Shown here one piece after another: positions 34,176-42,763 of a stretch of DNA of 64,000 bases. Both the position numbers and the translations under genes were made by a program. Source of the stretch: Leptolyngbya sp. BL0902. GTDB taxonomy: Bacteria; Cyanobacteriota; Cyanobacteriia; Phormidesmidales; Phormidesmidaceae. Numbering within the stretch: position 1 is the first letter of the stretch; every line of letters starts with the position of its first letter. Where the stretch lies: positions 310,001 through 374,000 of the forward strand of contig NZ_CP046155.1 in NCBI RefSeq assembly GCF_016403105.1, given 5' to 3'. A model generated the notes under the pieces. It did no database searches and had not been told where the DNA came from. It saw nothing but the letters and a program-made list of their open reading frames with translations.

Positions 34176-35549
34176 ATGCGTCCCACGTTTTCCCGTCCGA
34201 TGTCTCCCCACGTCCAACGCTTTGTCACGGGTCTTAGCCTGGGGCTGATCTTGGCGATTTGTTTGGCCTGTTCCCAGCGGGTGCTGCTGTCGGCGGATCC
34301 AGCCATGCCTGGGATGGGGCCAACGGCGGAGGTCAGATCCAATGCAGCCCGTGAGGGGGGATCGGCCATAGATGGGGTCGCAGACCAGGGGGCATCGGCG
34401 GATAGTTCTGTTTCTGATGCTGCGTTAACAGAAGCCCCGGTGCTGTCGGCGGCGGCCCAGGCCGTCATCGCCAGCGCTGGGCCAGAGGGGCTGTATAACC
34501 CGCCCCGCAAGGATGTGCGCCTGGTGGTGTTCAGCGACCTCAACAGCGCCTATGGTTCTACCGACTACGACCCCGAAGTGGATAAGGCCGTTGCCCTAGT
34601 GCCCTTTTGGCAACCCGATGCGGTGGTGTGCAGCGGCGATATGGTGGCGGGCCAACAGCGAACCCTCACGGTGGATCAAATCAACGCCATGTGGCAAGCC
34701 TTTGATGACCATGTGGCCGCTCCTCTGCGGGACATGGGCGTTCCCTACGGCTTTACCCTGGGCAACCACGATGCTTCTGCCGCCCGCAACTCCAGCGGTC
34801 AGTTTATTTTTCAGCAAGAGCGTGACCTGGCCTCGGCCTACTGGAATACTCCCGCCCACGATCCAGGGGTGAACTTCATCGACCGCACGGATTTTCCTTT
34901 CTTCTACACCTTCGAGCAAAACGGGGTGTTTTTTATGGCTTGGGATGGCTCCTCTAGCCAAATTCCTGCCGACAAATTGGCCTGGGTGGAAGCCGCCCTC
35001 TCCAGCGAAGCGGCCCAATCCGCCAAGGCCCGTATGGTGCTGAGCCACCTGCCCCTCTACGGTGTGGCCCAGCGGCGCGACCAACCGGGGGAAGTGCTGG
35101 CCAATGCGCCCCAACTTCAGGCCATCCTCGAACGCCACAACGTCCACACCCTGATCAGCGGCCACCAGCACGCCTACTACCCCGCCCACCGAGGCAATCT
35201 GCAACTGCTCCATGCGGGGTTGCTGGGCTCTGGCCCCCGTGCGTTGATTGACGGCAGCGCAGCTCCCTGGAAAGCCCTCACCGTCATCGACATCGACTTT
35301 GCCGATCCAGCCCTAACGACCTACACCACCTACGACATCACCACTCTGCGCCGAGTCGATGACACCACCCTGCCCCGCTTTTTGGTGAGCCACAACGGCC
35401 TGATTTTGCGGCGCGATGTGCAATACAGCGACCTCACCCCCGCCGATAAAGCCCGCTGTCAGCAGCGCCTCAGTGCCGACCAATGTGTGGCAGGCCGCTC
35501 CACTCCCATCCTCGCCACTTGGCCCCAGCGACCCACCTACGCCGCCTAG
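34176..35549 (+). CDS. Calcineurin-like metallophosphoesterase lipoprotein
   Basis: 457 residues. N-terminal hydrophobic signal ending in lipobox ICLAC (Cys about 32), then an Ala/Ser/Asp-rich linker to about 105. Phosphoesterase domain: motif I VVFSDLNSAYGS, motif II VVCSGDMV, motif III TLGNHDASAA, then VLSHLPLYG and SGHQHAYY, the metal His motifs. Motif I has Asp-x-Asn instead of the usual Asp-x-His. Probably exported and membrane-anchored, hydrolysing phosphate esters in the periplasm. Two Cys near the C-terminus (KARCQQRLSADQCVAG) may form a disulfide, which fits export. Confidence 0.85.
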   Translation: MRPTFSRPMSPHVQRFVTGLSLGLILAICLACSQRVLLSADPAMPGMGPTAEVRSNAAREGGSAIDGVADQGASADSSVSDAALTEAPVLSAAAQAVIASAGPEGLYNPPRKDVRLVVFSDLNSAYGSTDYDPEVDKAVALVPFWQPDAVVCSGDMVAGQQRTLTVDQINAMWQAFDDHVAAPLRDMGVPYGFTLGNHDASAARNSSGQFIFQQERDLASAYWNTPAHDPGVNFIDRTDFPFFYTFEQNGVFFMAWDGSSSQIPADKLAWVEAALSSEAAQSAKARMVLSHLPLYGVAQRRDQPGEVLANAPQLQAILERHNVHTLISGHQHAYYPAHRGNLQLLHAGLLGSGPRALIDGSAAPWKALTVIDIDFADPALTTYTTYDITTLRRVDDTTLPRFLVSHNGLILRRDVQYSDLTPADKARCQQRLSADQCVAGRSTPILATWPQRPTYAA

Positions 35550-35679
35550 TTTAAGGGGTGAGAATCCCAGTGGCATGGCCTAACCCGCAAATTTCGACGA
35601 TGCAAGCAGAAACCGGGGTTCTGTCCCAAAGGAGGCTAAGACACCCTCTACAATGGCTGTAACGCGCTTTCCTTGGCCC

Positions 35680-36246
35680 ATGGTACAAACCCCTGCCAAA
35701 ACCATGACCCTCGCCGAGTTTCTGCAACAGCCAGAGACCAAGCCCGCTTGCGAGTACATCGACGGTCAAATTATCCAGAAACCCATGCCCCAAGGACAAC
35801 ACAGCCGCCTTCAACAAAAGCTAGTCGGTACTATCAATGCCGCCACTGAGGATGCCCGTGTTGCTCTAGCGCTACCCGAATTACGCTGTACCTTCGGGGG
35901 CCGATCCATCATTCCCGATGTGGCGGTCTTTCGTTGGCAGCGGTTGCCCACCCACGACGATGGCACCATGGCCAATACGTTTAACGCCGCCCCAGATTGG
36001 ACAATCGAAATTCTTAGCCCAGAACAATCCTCAACGCGGGTGATCAGCAATATTGTGCACTGCCTAAACCATGGCGGGCTGGGGGGCTGGCTCATCGACC
36101 CTAGCGAAAATTTGGTGCAGGTTTTCTTGCCAAATCAACACCCCGCCTCCCTAGAAGACCCTGACAACACGCTCACCCTGCCAGACCTAACACCAGATTT
36201 AACCCTCACCGTGGGACAGGTATTTGGCTGGCTGCGGGTGGGCTAA
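35680..36246 (+). CDS. Uma2-family (DUF820) putative nuclease
   Basis: 188 residues from the ATG at 35680, giving the usual MTLAEFLQQPETKPACEYIDGQI N-terminal pattern soon after the start; an ATG nine codons upstream is also possible. Core residues: SIIPDVAVFRW (metal Asp) and WTIEILSPEQSSTRV (Glu), GGLGGWLIDPSENLVQVF. PD-(D/E)XK-like fold with the Lys not obvious. Function of the family is unknown beyond the nuclease fold. The carbonic anhydrase gene starts 16 bases downstream, so they may be cotranscribed. Confidence 0.82.
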   Translation: MVQTPAKTMTLAEFLQQPETKPACEYIDGQIIQKPMPQGQHSRLQQKLVGTINAATEDARVALALPELRCTFGGRSIIPDVAVFRWQRLPTHDDGTMANTFNAAPDWTIEILSPEQSSTRVISNIVHCLNHGGLGGWLIDPSENLVQVFLPNQHPASLEDPDNTLTLPDLTPDLTLTVGQVFGWLRVG

Positions 36247-36262
36247 CCCTAGGGGCTGCACT

Positions 36263-37042
36263 ATGGAACGCCGTCGAGTTTTGCAGGTGCTCGCCCTAGG
36301 CAGTGCCGGAACCGCCCTGGGATTAGGGGCAACATCGCTATACCAGGCTACGGCCAGAGCAGACGGACACCAATGGAGCTATGGAGGCGACACTGGCCCC
36401 GACCATTGGGGAGAACTTTCCCCAGAGTTTCAGGTCTGCGGCTTGGGCCGAGAACAGTCTCCCATCGACCTCAACCACGCCATTCCTGATGACCTCAGCC
36501 CCCTCACCCTGGCCTATCAGCCCGTACCGCTGAAGCTGCTCAACAACGGCCATACCATTCAGGTCATCATCGGCGGCAGCAACACCCTAGAACTTGATGG
36601 GAAACCCTATACCCTGAAGCAGTTCCATTTCCACCATCCCAGCGAACACACCCTGGCCGGGGCCGCTTTCCCTATGGAACTTCACCTTGTCCATACCCAG
36701 GCCGATGGCAGCATTGTCGTCCTAGGCGTGTTCATCCAGGCAGGGGCGGAACATCCGGCGCTGCAAGCCATTTGGGACGCTATGCCCACCCACGCCAGCG
36801 AGGTGCTGGCCATGCCCAACACCGCCATCAACCCCAGCGACCTACTGCCCAGCGGAGGCCACACCTTCCGCTATTGGGGCTCCCTCACCACACCGCCCTG
36901 CTCGGAACGGGTGGCTTGGCTAGTGTTCCAAACGCCGATAGAAGCCTCTAGGGCGCAAATAGAACAGTTCAGCACGCTATTTCCCCCCAATGCTCGCCCT
37001 GTACAGCCCCGTCGCCGTCGTGCTCTGCTGGAGTTGCCCTAG
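36263..37042 (+). CDS. ecaA: Alpha-type carbonic anhydrase, exported
   Basis: 259 residues from the ATG at 36263. The N-terminus MERRRVLQVLALGSAG is a Tat-like signal (Arg pair plus hydrophobic stretch), so the enzyme should act in the periplasm. Catalytic domain from about residue 35: WSYGGDTGPDHWGEL, QSPIDL, Zn His pair in FHFHHPSEH, third Zn His in ELHLVHTQADGS, and YWGSLTTPPCSERVAWLVF. It interconverts CO2 and bicarbonate, in line with extracellular carbon supply in cyanobacteria (EcaA). The upstream frame could extend 13 codons but lacks support. Confidence 0.92.
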   Translation: MERRRVLQVLALGSAGTALGLGATSLYQATARADGHQWSYGGDTGPDHWGELSPEFQVCGLGREQSPIDLNHAIPDDLSPLTLAYQPVPLKLLNNGHTIQVIIGGSNTLELDGKPYTLKQFHFHHPSEHTLAGAAFPMELHLVHTQADGSIVVLGVFIQAGAEHPALQAIWDAMPTHASEVLAMPNTAINPSDLLPSGGHTFRYWGSLTTPPCSERVAWLVFQTPIEASRAQIEQFSTLFPPNARPVQPRRRRALLELP

Positions 37043-37082
37043 GGGCCTGGGGATGGCCCAGGGATCTTCCTAGGGCAGAATG

Positions 37083-37871
37083 CTAGTTGCTCAGGGAGAC
37101 GCGGGTATCGACCACGTTTTCTAGGGCACCGATGCCTTCAATTTCTACCCGCACCCGGTCGCCTGGGGTGAGGGGGCCAATGCCAGCGGGGGTGCCCGTG
37201 AGGATGACATCGCCGGGAAGCAACGTCATGATGTCGCTGATGTAGGCCACCAACTGACCGGGATTGAAAATCATGGCTTCAATGGAGGCAGACTGCACCG
37301 GGTCGGGCCTGTCGTTCAAAAAGGTCTGGATGCGGGCCGCCGAGCTAATTTCGCGCACAATCCAGGGGCCGAGGGGGCAGAAGGAATCAAAGCCTTTTGA
37401 CCGAGTCCATTGGCCATCGCGCTGCTGCAAATCGCGGGCGGTGACGTCGTTGGCGATGGTGTAGCCCCAAATTTTGGTTTGGGCGTTCTCTAGGGAGACC
37501 TGGGCGCAGCGTTCGCCGATGATCAGCGCGAGTTCGCCCTCATAGTCTACCTGCTGGGCCTGGGGTGGATAGTAGATCGTGGAGCCAGAGGAGGTAACGG
37601 CGGTGGAGGGCTTGAGAAATAGCAGGGGCTCTGCGGGGGGCGCGGTGCCCATTTCGGCGGCGTGATCCGCATAGTTTTGACCGACAGCCACGATCTTGGA
37701 GGGTGCACAGGGAGCCAAAATGGTGTACTGCGCGGGGAGGAGCTCGGCCTCGGTGGGTTGTCCCTGGAGCCAGGGTGGCGCATCCAACACCTGTATACGG
37801 CGATCTGGATGAAGCAATCCGTAGTGGAGTTGCCCAAGGTGGGACTGAACTCTAACGTAGCGCTGCGCCAT
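37083..37871 (-). CDS. Fumarylacetoacetate hydrolase family protein
   Basis: 262 residues. FAH-fold enzyme of the group including 2-hydroxyhepta-2,4-diene-1,7-dioate isomerase and acylpyruvases/oxaloacetate decarboxylases. Visible: VGQNYADHAAEMG, metal ligands in VDYEGELALIIG (two Glu) and GYTIANDVTARDLQ (Asp), KGFDSFCPLGPWIV, and LLPGDVILTGTPAGIGPL. Small FAH proteins hydrolyse acylpyruvates or decarboxylate oxaloacetate; the exact substrate cannot be read. Divergent from rpsF. Confidence 0.88.
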   Translation of the reverse strand: MAQRYVRVQSHLGQLHYGLLHPDRRIQVLDAPPWLQGQPTEAELLPAQYTILAPCAPSKIVAVGQNYADHAAEMGTAPPAEPLLFLKPSTAVTSSGSTIYYPPQAQQVDYEGELALIIGERCAQVSLENAQTKIWGYTIANDVTARDLQQRDGQWTRSKGFDSFCPLGPWIVREISSAARIQTFLNDRPDPVQSASIEAMIFNPGQLVAYISDIMTLLPGDVILTGTPAGIGPLTPGDRVRVEIEGIGALENVVDTRVSLSN

Positions 37872-37887
37872 AATACTTGCTAAATCT

Positions 37888-37896
37888 TGGTATGAT
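37888..37896 (+). promoter_or_regulatory. Extended -10 element upstream of rpsF
   Basis: TGG-TATGAT, an extended -10 hexamer, 127 bases before the rpsF ATG, between the divergent FAH gene and rpsF. No clear -35 was seen. Confidence 0.4.
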
Positions 37897-38023
37897 TGTA
37901 GATCCTTGTCTTTACGCTAGCCGCAAGACTCCTACCCCTAGGTAACTCCTCAGGTGGTGATTAGGGGGAAATAGAGGCTGTTTTCAAGGGTGTAAAGGCC
38001 ATTTTTGTCCATAAGGAGCCTCC

Positions 38024-38359
38024 ATGAAATCATACATGTACGAAACCATGTACATTCTGCGTCCCGACCTCAATGATGAGGTGGTAGACGCCACCATCGG
38101 TAAATATCAAACCATGCTCAAGGATCAGGGCGGGTCTATTCTAGAAACCCAGCACCGGGGCAAGCGTCGTCTAGCCTACGAAATTGACCGCAACCGGGAA
38201 GGGATTTACATCCAAATGAACTACACTGGCCCCGGCGAAATGGTTGCTCCCCTAGAGCGAGCCATGCGCCTTAGCGACGATGTGATCCGCTTCCTCACCG
38301 TGAAGCAGGAAACCGAAGCCGCTGTAGCCGCAGCTGACGCCGACGCCGACGCCGAGTAG
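38024..38359 (+). CDS. rpsF: 30S ribosomal protein S6
   Basis: 111 residues. Ribosomal protein S6, which binds the central domain of 16S rRNA together with S18. Recognised from [47 protein letters not shown] and [12 protein letters not shown]. The C-terminal tail is Ala/Asp/Glu-rich ([13 protein letters not shown]), a common cyanobacterial ending. Strong ribosome site AAGGAG before the ATG. It is not followed by rpsR or rplI here. Confidence 0.96.
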   Translation: MKSYMYETMYILRPDLNDEVVDATIGKYQTMLKDQGGSILETQHRGKRRLAYEIDRNREGIYIQMNYTGPGEMVAPLERAMRLSDDVIRFLTVKQETEAAVAAADADADAE

Positions 38360-38689
38360 GCCCCGTTCTTCGGCCGTTAAGCCTGAGATCAAAGGCGTTC
38401 ACGGTCATCGAGGCCAGGACTGCCCCGGCCCCTTGCCAGCGCATATGAGTGCCCTCGTCTCCCATGGGAAACGGGGGCACGTTTGCTAAGGCTGGGGCGA
38501 TCAGACTTTTTTGAGACAAGTGTGTCAGTTTTGACTAGAGGTGCTACATTATCAGCAATTTGGCCCGGTCTTGGCCCGTGCTTTGGCCCATGGCCAGGGG
38601 AGTGAGATGGCCCCATGGCGAGGGCTACTCTGGTGAGAGGCAAGACCATTGCCAGGACATGGGATCGTTAGTTGGATGGGAGTAGTCTT
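38360..38689. other. Intergenic region after rpsF
   Basis: About 330 bases without a gene. A hairpin with arms GTGCCCTCGT / ACGGGGGCAC (one T-G pair) around 38440-38480, followed at 38510 by a run of six T, may act as a loose terminator for rpsF. An AT-rich patch near 38545-38560 may hold the promoter of the next gene. Confidence 0.4.
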
Positions 38690-39250
38690 GTGGCGCAGTC
38701 TCCGTACACCGATATGAATGAACAACAGGCCGAAGTGGCGCGCCTGACCGCCGAGCTAGAGATTCGCGATCAGCTCGTGCAGCAGCTTTCCCAAGAGCTT
38801 TTTCGGCTGGTGAAGGGAAATGCCGGGTTTATGCCCAGCCCAGAGGTTTCTGAACAACACCAGGCCGAGGTGCGTGCCCTGCGGGATCAACTGCGGGGGG
38901 TGGAAAAGCAAATTGACTTCTACCAAGGTGAACTGGAAGAACGGGATGCTGAGGTGCTGCAACTGCGCCAAACCGTCCAGGAGTTGACCGACCGCTCGCG
39001 GATGCTGGAGCAGGTGGTGCAAGAACTGCCGACGGTGTATCGCCAAAAATTCTCGGAACGCCTCACCCCTGTGAAGCAGCGGGTGGCTGAACTCCAGCGG
39101 GAAAACCGCCAGCTCCAGGCCGAGTTGCAGAGCGTCACCTATCGCCTCGCCATGCGCACCCGCCGCAGCCAGCGCCTAGAACTGCCCAGCCTCAGTGCCG
39201 AGGGCACCCTAGAGGGCGGCATTGCCCTACCCTCCTTCGGTAGCGCCTAG
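38690..39250 (+). CDS. Coiled-coil protein of unknown function
   Basis: 186 residues from a GTG at 38690, preferred because GGGAG lies seven bases upstream; a TTG six codons earlier and the ATG of MNEQQAEV are alternatives. Nearly the whole protein is heptad-rich coiled coil (EVARLTAELEIRDQLVQQLSQEL; LRDQLRGVEKQIDFYQGELEERD; VAELQRENRQLQAELQS), ending in a basic/hydrophobic tail RRSQRLELPSL. No membrane span or enzyme motif. Resembles a conserved cyanobacterial family of coiled-coil proteins with no assigned role. Confidence 0.75.
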   Translation: MAQSPYTDMNEQQAEVARLTAELEIRDQLVQQLSQELFRLVKGNAGFMPSPEVSEQHQAEVRALRDQLRGVEKQIDFYQGELEERDAEVLQLRQTVQELTDRSRMLEQVVQELPTVYRQKFSERLTPVKQRVAELQRENRQLQAELQSVTYRLAMRTRRSQRLELPSLSAEGTLEGGIALPSFGSA

Positions 39251-39324
39251 GCCAATCTCGACCTCAGGTGGGTTCGCTGGAGTTCGGTGACTTTAGCCAG
39301 GATCGCGCTAACCCATCGTCAGGA

Positions 39325-40536
39325 TCAACCTAGGGACGGTTCTTCCCGGCTGGGCTCCGTCAGAAAGCGGTCTGGGCGCAGAGCGTTCAGCAGTTGGTCG
39401 GGCTGTCCGGTGGCGGCTTGGGCAAACCGCTGGGCAATGGGCGGCAAATAGACAAACGGCCCATTGAAGCCCGCCATCACCTCCAACCCTTCCAGGCCGG
39501 GTAGAGAACCGACCAAAGGCAGGCCATCACGGCTGAAACTCACGGGGCAGCGGTGCCAGTGGCCCGGTAGGGTGCTGAGACTAGGCAAAATTCCGGCTAG
39601 GGTATGGCGCAGATTTTGGATGCTGGCGCTGGTGTCGGCGGGGCCGTCTAGATCGGTGAGGGTGCGGCTAATTTGGCCCAAACAAAAATGGTGATCCTGG
39701 AACTGAATCGCGCCCCCGTCGATGATGGAGGGCGTCACTTCATGGCCCGGTTCATCCCAGAGATTGTCCACCTCTGGGCGGCTGGCTTGGGCTTCCAGGT
39801 CCAGGCGCTGGGTGACGGCGGGCATCACGAGGGCGCGTAGGGTAATCTCTGGTGTGGGCAGGGTTTCAATCACCTCGGCCTGGGTGTAGTAGAGGGGCAC
39901 CTTCAGCCCTGCCGTAGCGAGGAGCTGGCGACTAAAGGCCCCCGATGCCACCAGCACCCGATGGGCCGGATAGGCTTGTTCGGTGGTGAGCAGACCCGTC
40001 ACCCGATCCTGAACCCGCACCAGGCCCGTGACCTGGGCAATGAGCCGAGTTCCCCCCAGGCGATGGAAGGCTTGATTGTAGGCCGCCACCACCGCCACCG
40101 GGGAAACATGGCCATGGCGCACGGTAAAGGCTCCGGCCACCGCAGGGCCAGTGAGCAGGGGTTCGCGCTCCTGGGCCTCGGCACGGCTGATGAACTGGGG
40201 CGGCACCGCAAATTGGGCATAGTGAGCCGCGAGAACCTGGGGGTCGTCCTCCGGGGCCACAGTCAGCAGTAGATCCAGCTCGCGAAATTGGGTGTTGGCT
40301 CCTAGTTCCTCTGACAGTTGGCGGTGCTTAGCAATGCCCTCTTGGCAGAGGGTGCGGGTAAGGGCTGAGGTGCCCGACCAGTAGGGAATGCCGCCATAGC
40401 TGTAGCGGGTGGCGCTATCGGGATCTAGGCGCTGATCAACGAGCAGCACGGATAGCCCCTGGCGAGCGAGTTCATAGCTGGCGGCTGCGCCCACCAGGCC
40501 ATTGCCAACGACAATCCAATCAAAGGTTTGCATCAT
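39325..40536 (-). CDS. FAD-dependent amino acid/amine oxidoreductase (DAO family)
   Basis: 403 residues. N-terminal FAD-binding Rossmann motif DWIVVGNGLVGAAASYELARQG with the ribose-binding acid in LLVDQR, then the DAO-fold (YSYGGIPYWSG, GAFTVRHGHVSPVAVVAAYNQA) and C-terminal FSRDGLPLVGSLPGLEGLEVMAGFNGPFVYLPPIAQRFA. Related enzymes include glycine oxidase, sarcosine oxidase and D-amino acid dehydrogenases; the substrate is not evident. Last gene of a leftward cluster ndhS - HAS-barrel-like protein - this gene, with an 8-base gap before it. Confidence 0.82.
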   Translation of the reverse strand: MMQTFDWIVVGNGLVGAAASYELARQGLSVLLVDQRLDPDSATRYSYGGIPYWSGTSALTRTLCQEGIAKHRQLSEELGANTQFRELDLLLTVAPEDDPQVLAAHYAQFAVPPQFISRAEAQEREPLLTGPAVAGAFTVRHGHVSPVAVVAAYNQAFHRLGGTRLIAQVTGLVRVQDRVTGLLTTEQAYPAHRVLVASGAFSRQLLATAGLKVPLYYTQAEVIETLPTPEITLRALVMPAVTQRLDLEAQASRPEVDNLWDEPGHEVTPSIIDGGAIQFQDHHFCLGQISRTLTDLDGPADTSASIQNLRHTLAGILPSLSTLPGHWHRCPVSFSRDGLPLVGSLPGLEGLEVMAGFNGPFVYLPPIAQRFAQAATGQPDQLLNALRPDRFLTEPSREEPSLG

Positions 40537-40544
40537 CCAGTCTT

Positions 40545-41198
40545 TTAGGCATGAATTTGGCTGAGGATCAGGCGAAGGCGGTCATAGTCATCCTTCAGCA
40601 GGGTGCTGAGGGTGCGTCCGGCCTGCACCAGCCAATCGCGATCTAGTTTACGAAGATGGTAGCCCTGGCGCACCACCGCCGCCACCAAGCTATCCACCGG
40701 AGCCTGGGTGAGGCTGAGGAGGGCACGCAGAAAATCTAACTGCTCGGTAAAGGCTAGCACGGCCTCGGCGGGGCAGCGATAAACCGCCTGGTGCACCTGG
40801 GGCGGACGGGGAGGCAAATATTGAAATATCGGCCCGGTGGGTTCTCCGGCCAAGTTGGGAGCCTGAAACCCCATAATGGCCACCCGAAACTCGGTCTTCA
40901 GCATGGCAAAAATCTGGGGCTGCTGCTGCCGCAATTCCTCTAAGGACAGCCCCAGCGCCCGCGCCCGATGCACCGAATCAATGGGGCTGGTGGTGGCATG
41001 GTAGACCACCCCATAGATGCGGTTGCCCGATTCTTCGTCTTGGGAGATGACCCAACTGCCAAACTCTGGCATCACCGGGAAACTGAGACCGTCGGGGTCA
41101 AAACACTGGGCCAAAAATTCGGTGGTCGAGGTTTCAATCACCTCCGCCAGGTGATCGGGCGGGCGGGGTGGGGCCGATGAGGACAGGGGCAACCGCAT
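40545..41198 (-). CDS. HAS-barrel-like protein, unknown function
   Basis: 217 residues. The N-terminal ~100 residues (HLAEVIETSTTEFLAQCF, FGSWVISQDEESGNRIYGVVYHATT) look like a HAS-barrel domain, first described on HerA/ATP-synthase-type ATPases. The rest is helical with no catalytic motif (FRVAIMGFQAP, LRKLDRDWLVQAGRTLSTLLKDDYDRLRLILSQ). No signal or membrane segment. It starts six bases after the ndhS stop, so it is very likely cotranscribed and perhaps coupled. Confidence 0.6.
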   Translation of the reverse strand: MRLPLSSSAPPRPPDHLAEVIETSTTEFLAQCFDPDGLSFPVMPEFGSWVISQDEESGNRIYGVVYHATTSPIDSVHRARALGLSLEELRQQQPQIFAMLKTEFRVAIMGFQAPNLAGEPTGPIFQYLPPRPPQVHQAVYRCPAEAVLAFTEQLDFLRALLSLTQAPVDSLVAAVVRQGYHLRKLDRDWLVQAGRTLSTLLKDDYDRLRLILSQIHA

Positions 41199-41204
41199 AG
41201 GAGG

Positions 41205-41393
41205 TTAGCCGCGCCGCTGGCCGGGGCCGACGGGGGCCAGTTCGTCGAGGTTGAAGGTCACGAGTTTGTCCCAGTTGCCGCCCTCAAACAGCACGGCCAC
41301 CTTGCCGTCGGTAATCCGCTGTACTAAGCCCTGAAAGCCGTAGTAGGTATCGTTGACGTTCGTCACCGTCACGGGAGCACCGGGGAAAATCAT
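41205..41393 (-). CDS. ndhS: NAD(P)H-quinone oxidoreductase subunit S
   Basis: 62 residues from the ATG at 41393 (a GTG two codons upstream also fits). Small SH3-like protein matching Ssl0352/CRR31: [47 protein letters not shown]. NdhS is the ferredoxin-docking subunit of the cyanobacterial NDH-1 complex used in cyclic electron flow and respiration at the thylakoid. First gene of a three-gene leftward cluster; hemC lies upstream on the same strand. Confidence 0.85.
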   Translation of the reverse strand: MIFPGAPVTVTNVNDTYYGFQGLVQRITDGKVAVLFEGGNWDKLVTFNLDELAPVGPGQRRG

Positions 41394-41511
41394 AGTCACC
41401 TATCCTCAATCCTGTGTCCCTTCAGTCTAAGCCAAGGATTCACCCGAATTACGGGTGTCTTCCCATAAACCTTTGCCCAGGGTTGAAATAGAGCCCGACC
41501 GCTAGGGGGAA

Positions 41512-42489
41512 CTAGGCGCGGTTGGCGGCGTTGATTTCGTCCAGAATGGCCTGGGCACCTTGGCCGCGAAGGCTTTGGGCAAGCTGGGTACCGAGGGCTT
41601 CGGCGGTGTCGGCGGGGCCTTGCACAACATCTTTAATCAACTGCTGACCGTCCAAGCTGGCCACCAGGCCCGTGAGGGTGAGGGTGTCGCCATCGAGGAC
41701 AGTATTGACGCCGATGGGCACTTGGCAACCGCCCTCCAGTTCGCGCAGGAAGGCCCGCTCGGCCAGACAGCGGAAGGTGGTGGGCTGGTGGGAGAGAACG
41801 CCCAGCAGGTTCAGGATCTCCTCATCTCCTGTGCGGCATTCGATGCCGAGGGCACCCTGGCCGACAGCGTGGAGGGAAATGTCGGCGGGGAGCAACTCGT
41901 GGATGCGGTCATCCATATTCATCCGGTGCAGTCCTGCCGCCGCCAGAATGATGCCGTCGTACTCGCCCTCATCCAGCTTGCGGAGACGGGTATTGAGGTT
42001 GCCGCGAATATCTTTGAAGGCCAGGTGGGGATAGTGATGGCGCAGTTGGGCCAAGCGGCGCAGGGAGGAGGTGCCAATCACCGATCCTTCCGGCAGGGTG
42101 GCGAGGGTTTTGTCCTTGTGGCGTTCGTGGACGACGACGGCATCGGCGGGGTCTTCCCGCTCGGTGATGCAGCCCAGCATCAAGCCTTCGGGCAGGCGGG
42201 TGGGCAAATCTTTGAGGGAATGTACGGCAAAGTCGCTATCGCCCCGCAGCATCGAGTCTTCTAGCTCTTGGGTAAACAGACCCTTATCGCCAATCTTCGA
42301 CAGCGAGACATCCAGCACCTTGTCCCCTTGGGTGTCCATCGTCACCACCTCGAACTGAAATTCGGGGAAGTGCCGCTGAAGCTCATCGCGCACCCAGTGG
42401 GTTTGAATCAGCGCCAACTGGCTTTTGCGCGACACAATGCGGATGGTGCGGGGGGTAGCCGAAACAGCGGAGGAGGCGGGGGATGGCAT
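41512..42489 (-). CDS. hemC: Hydroxymethylbilane synthase (porphobilinogen deaminase)
   Basis: 325 residues. Polymerises four porphobilinogens to hydroxymethylbilane on the path to heme, chlorophyll and bilins. Motifs: [68 protein letters not shown] and the dipyrromethane-cofactor Cys in [11 protein letters not shown]. Normal length and all key Arg/Asp residues are present. The ATG lies in an AT-poor stretch with no clear ribosome site. Confidence 0.95.
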   Translation of the reverse strand: MPSPASSAVSATPRTIRIVSRKSQLALIQTHWVRDELQRHFPEFQFEVVTMDTQGDKVLDVSLSKIGDKGLFTQELEDSMLRGDSDFAVHSLKDLPTRLPEGLMLGCITEREDPADAVVVHERHKDKTLATLPEGSVIGTSSLRRLAQLRHHYPHLAFKDIRGNLNTRLRKLDEGEYDGIILAAAGLHRMNMDDRIHELLPADISLHAVGQGALGIECRTGDEEILNLLGVLSHQPTTFRCLAERAFLRELEGGCQVPIGVNTVLDGDTLTLTGLVASLDGQQLIKDVVQGPADTAEALGTQLAQSLRGQGAQAILDEINAANRA

Positions 42490-42763
42490 GGTCTGTAAAC
42501 GAATGTGACTAGGTATGACGAACGATTACCAGAGGTAACGACGGAACGTCACCGACTTTTTAGGTTACATCACCCCGGTACCCCCATCGGCGTGGCCTAG
42601 GGAGATGTTAAGTGGTTGTCACACTTGGATGATTGACTCAGCGTTCTGCCCTGGGGGGGCGATAGTCGGAGGAGAGACGGGTGACGTTCGGCGGATTGAT
42701 TTGGCTTGGACGTTGCGGCTGGACTGCTCCCATCAAACAAGGGATCGGGTTTTGCGAATGAGC

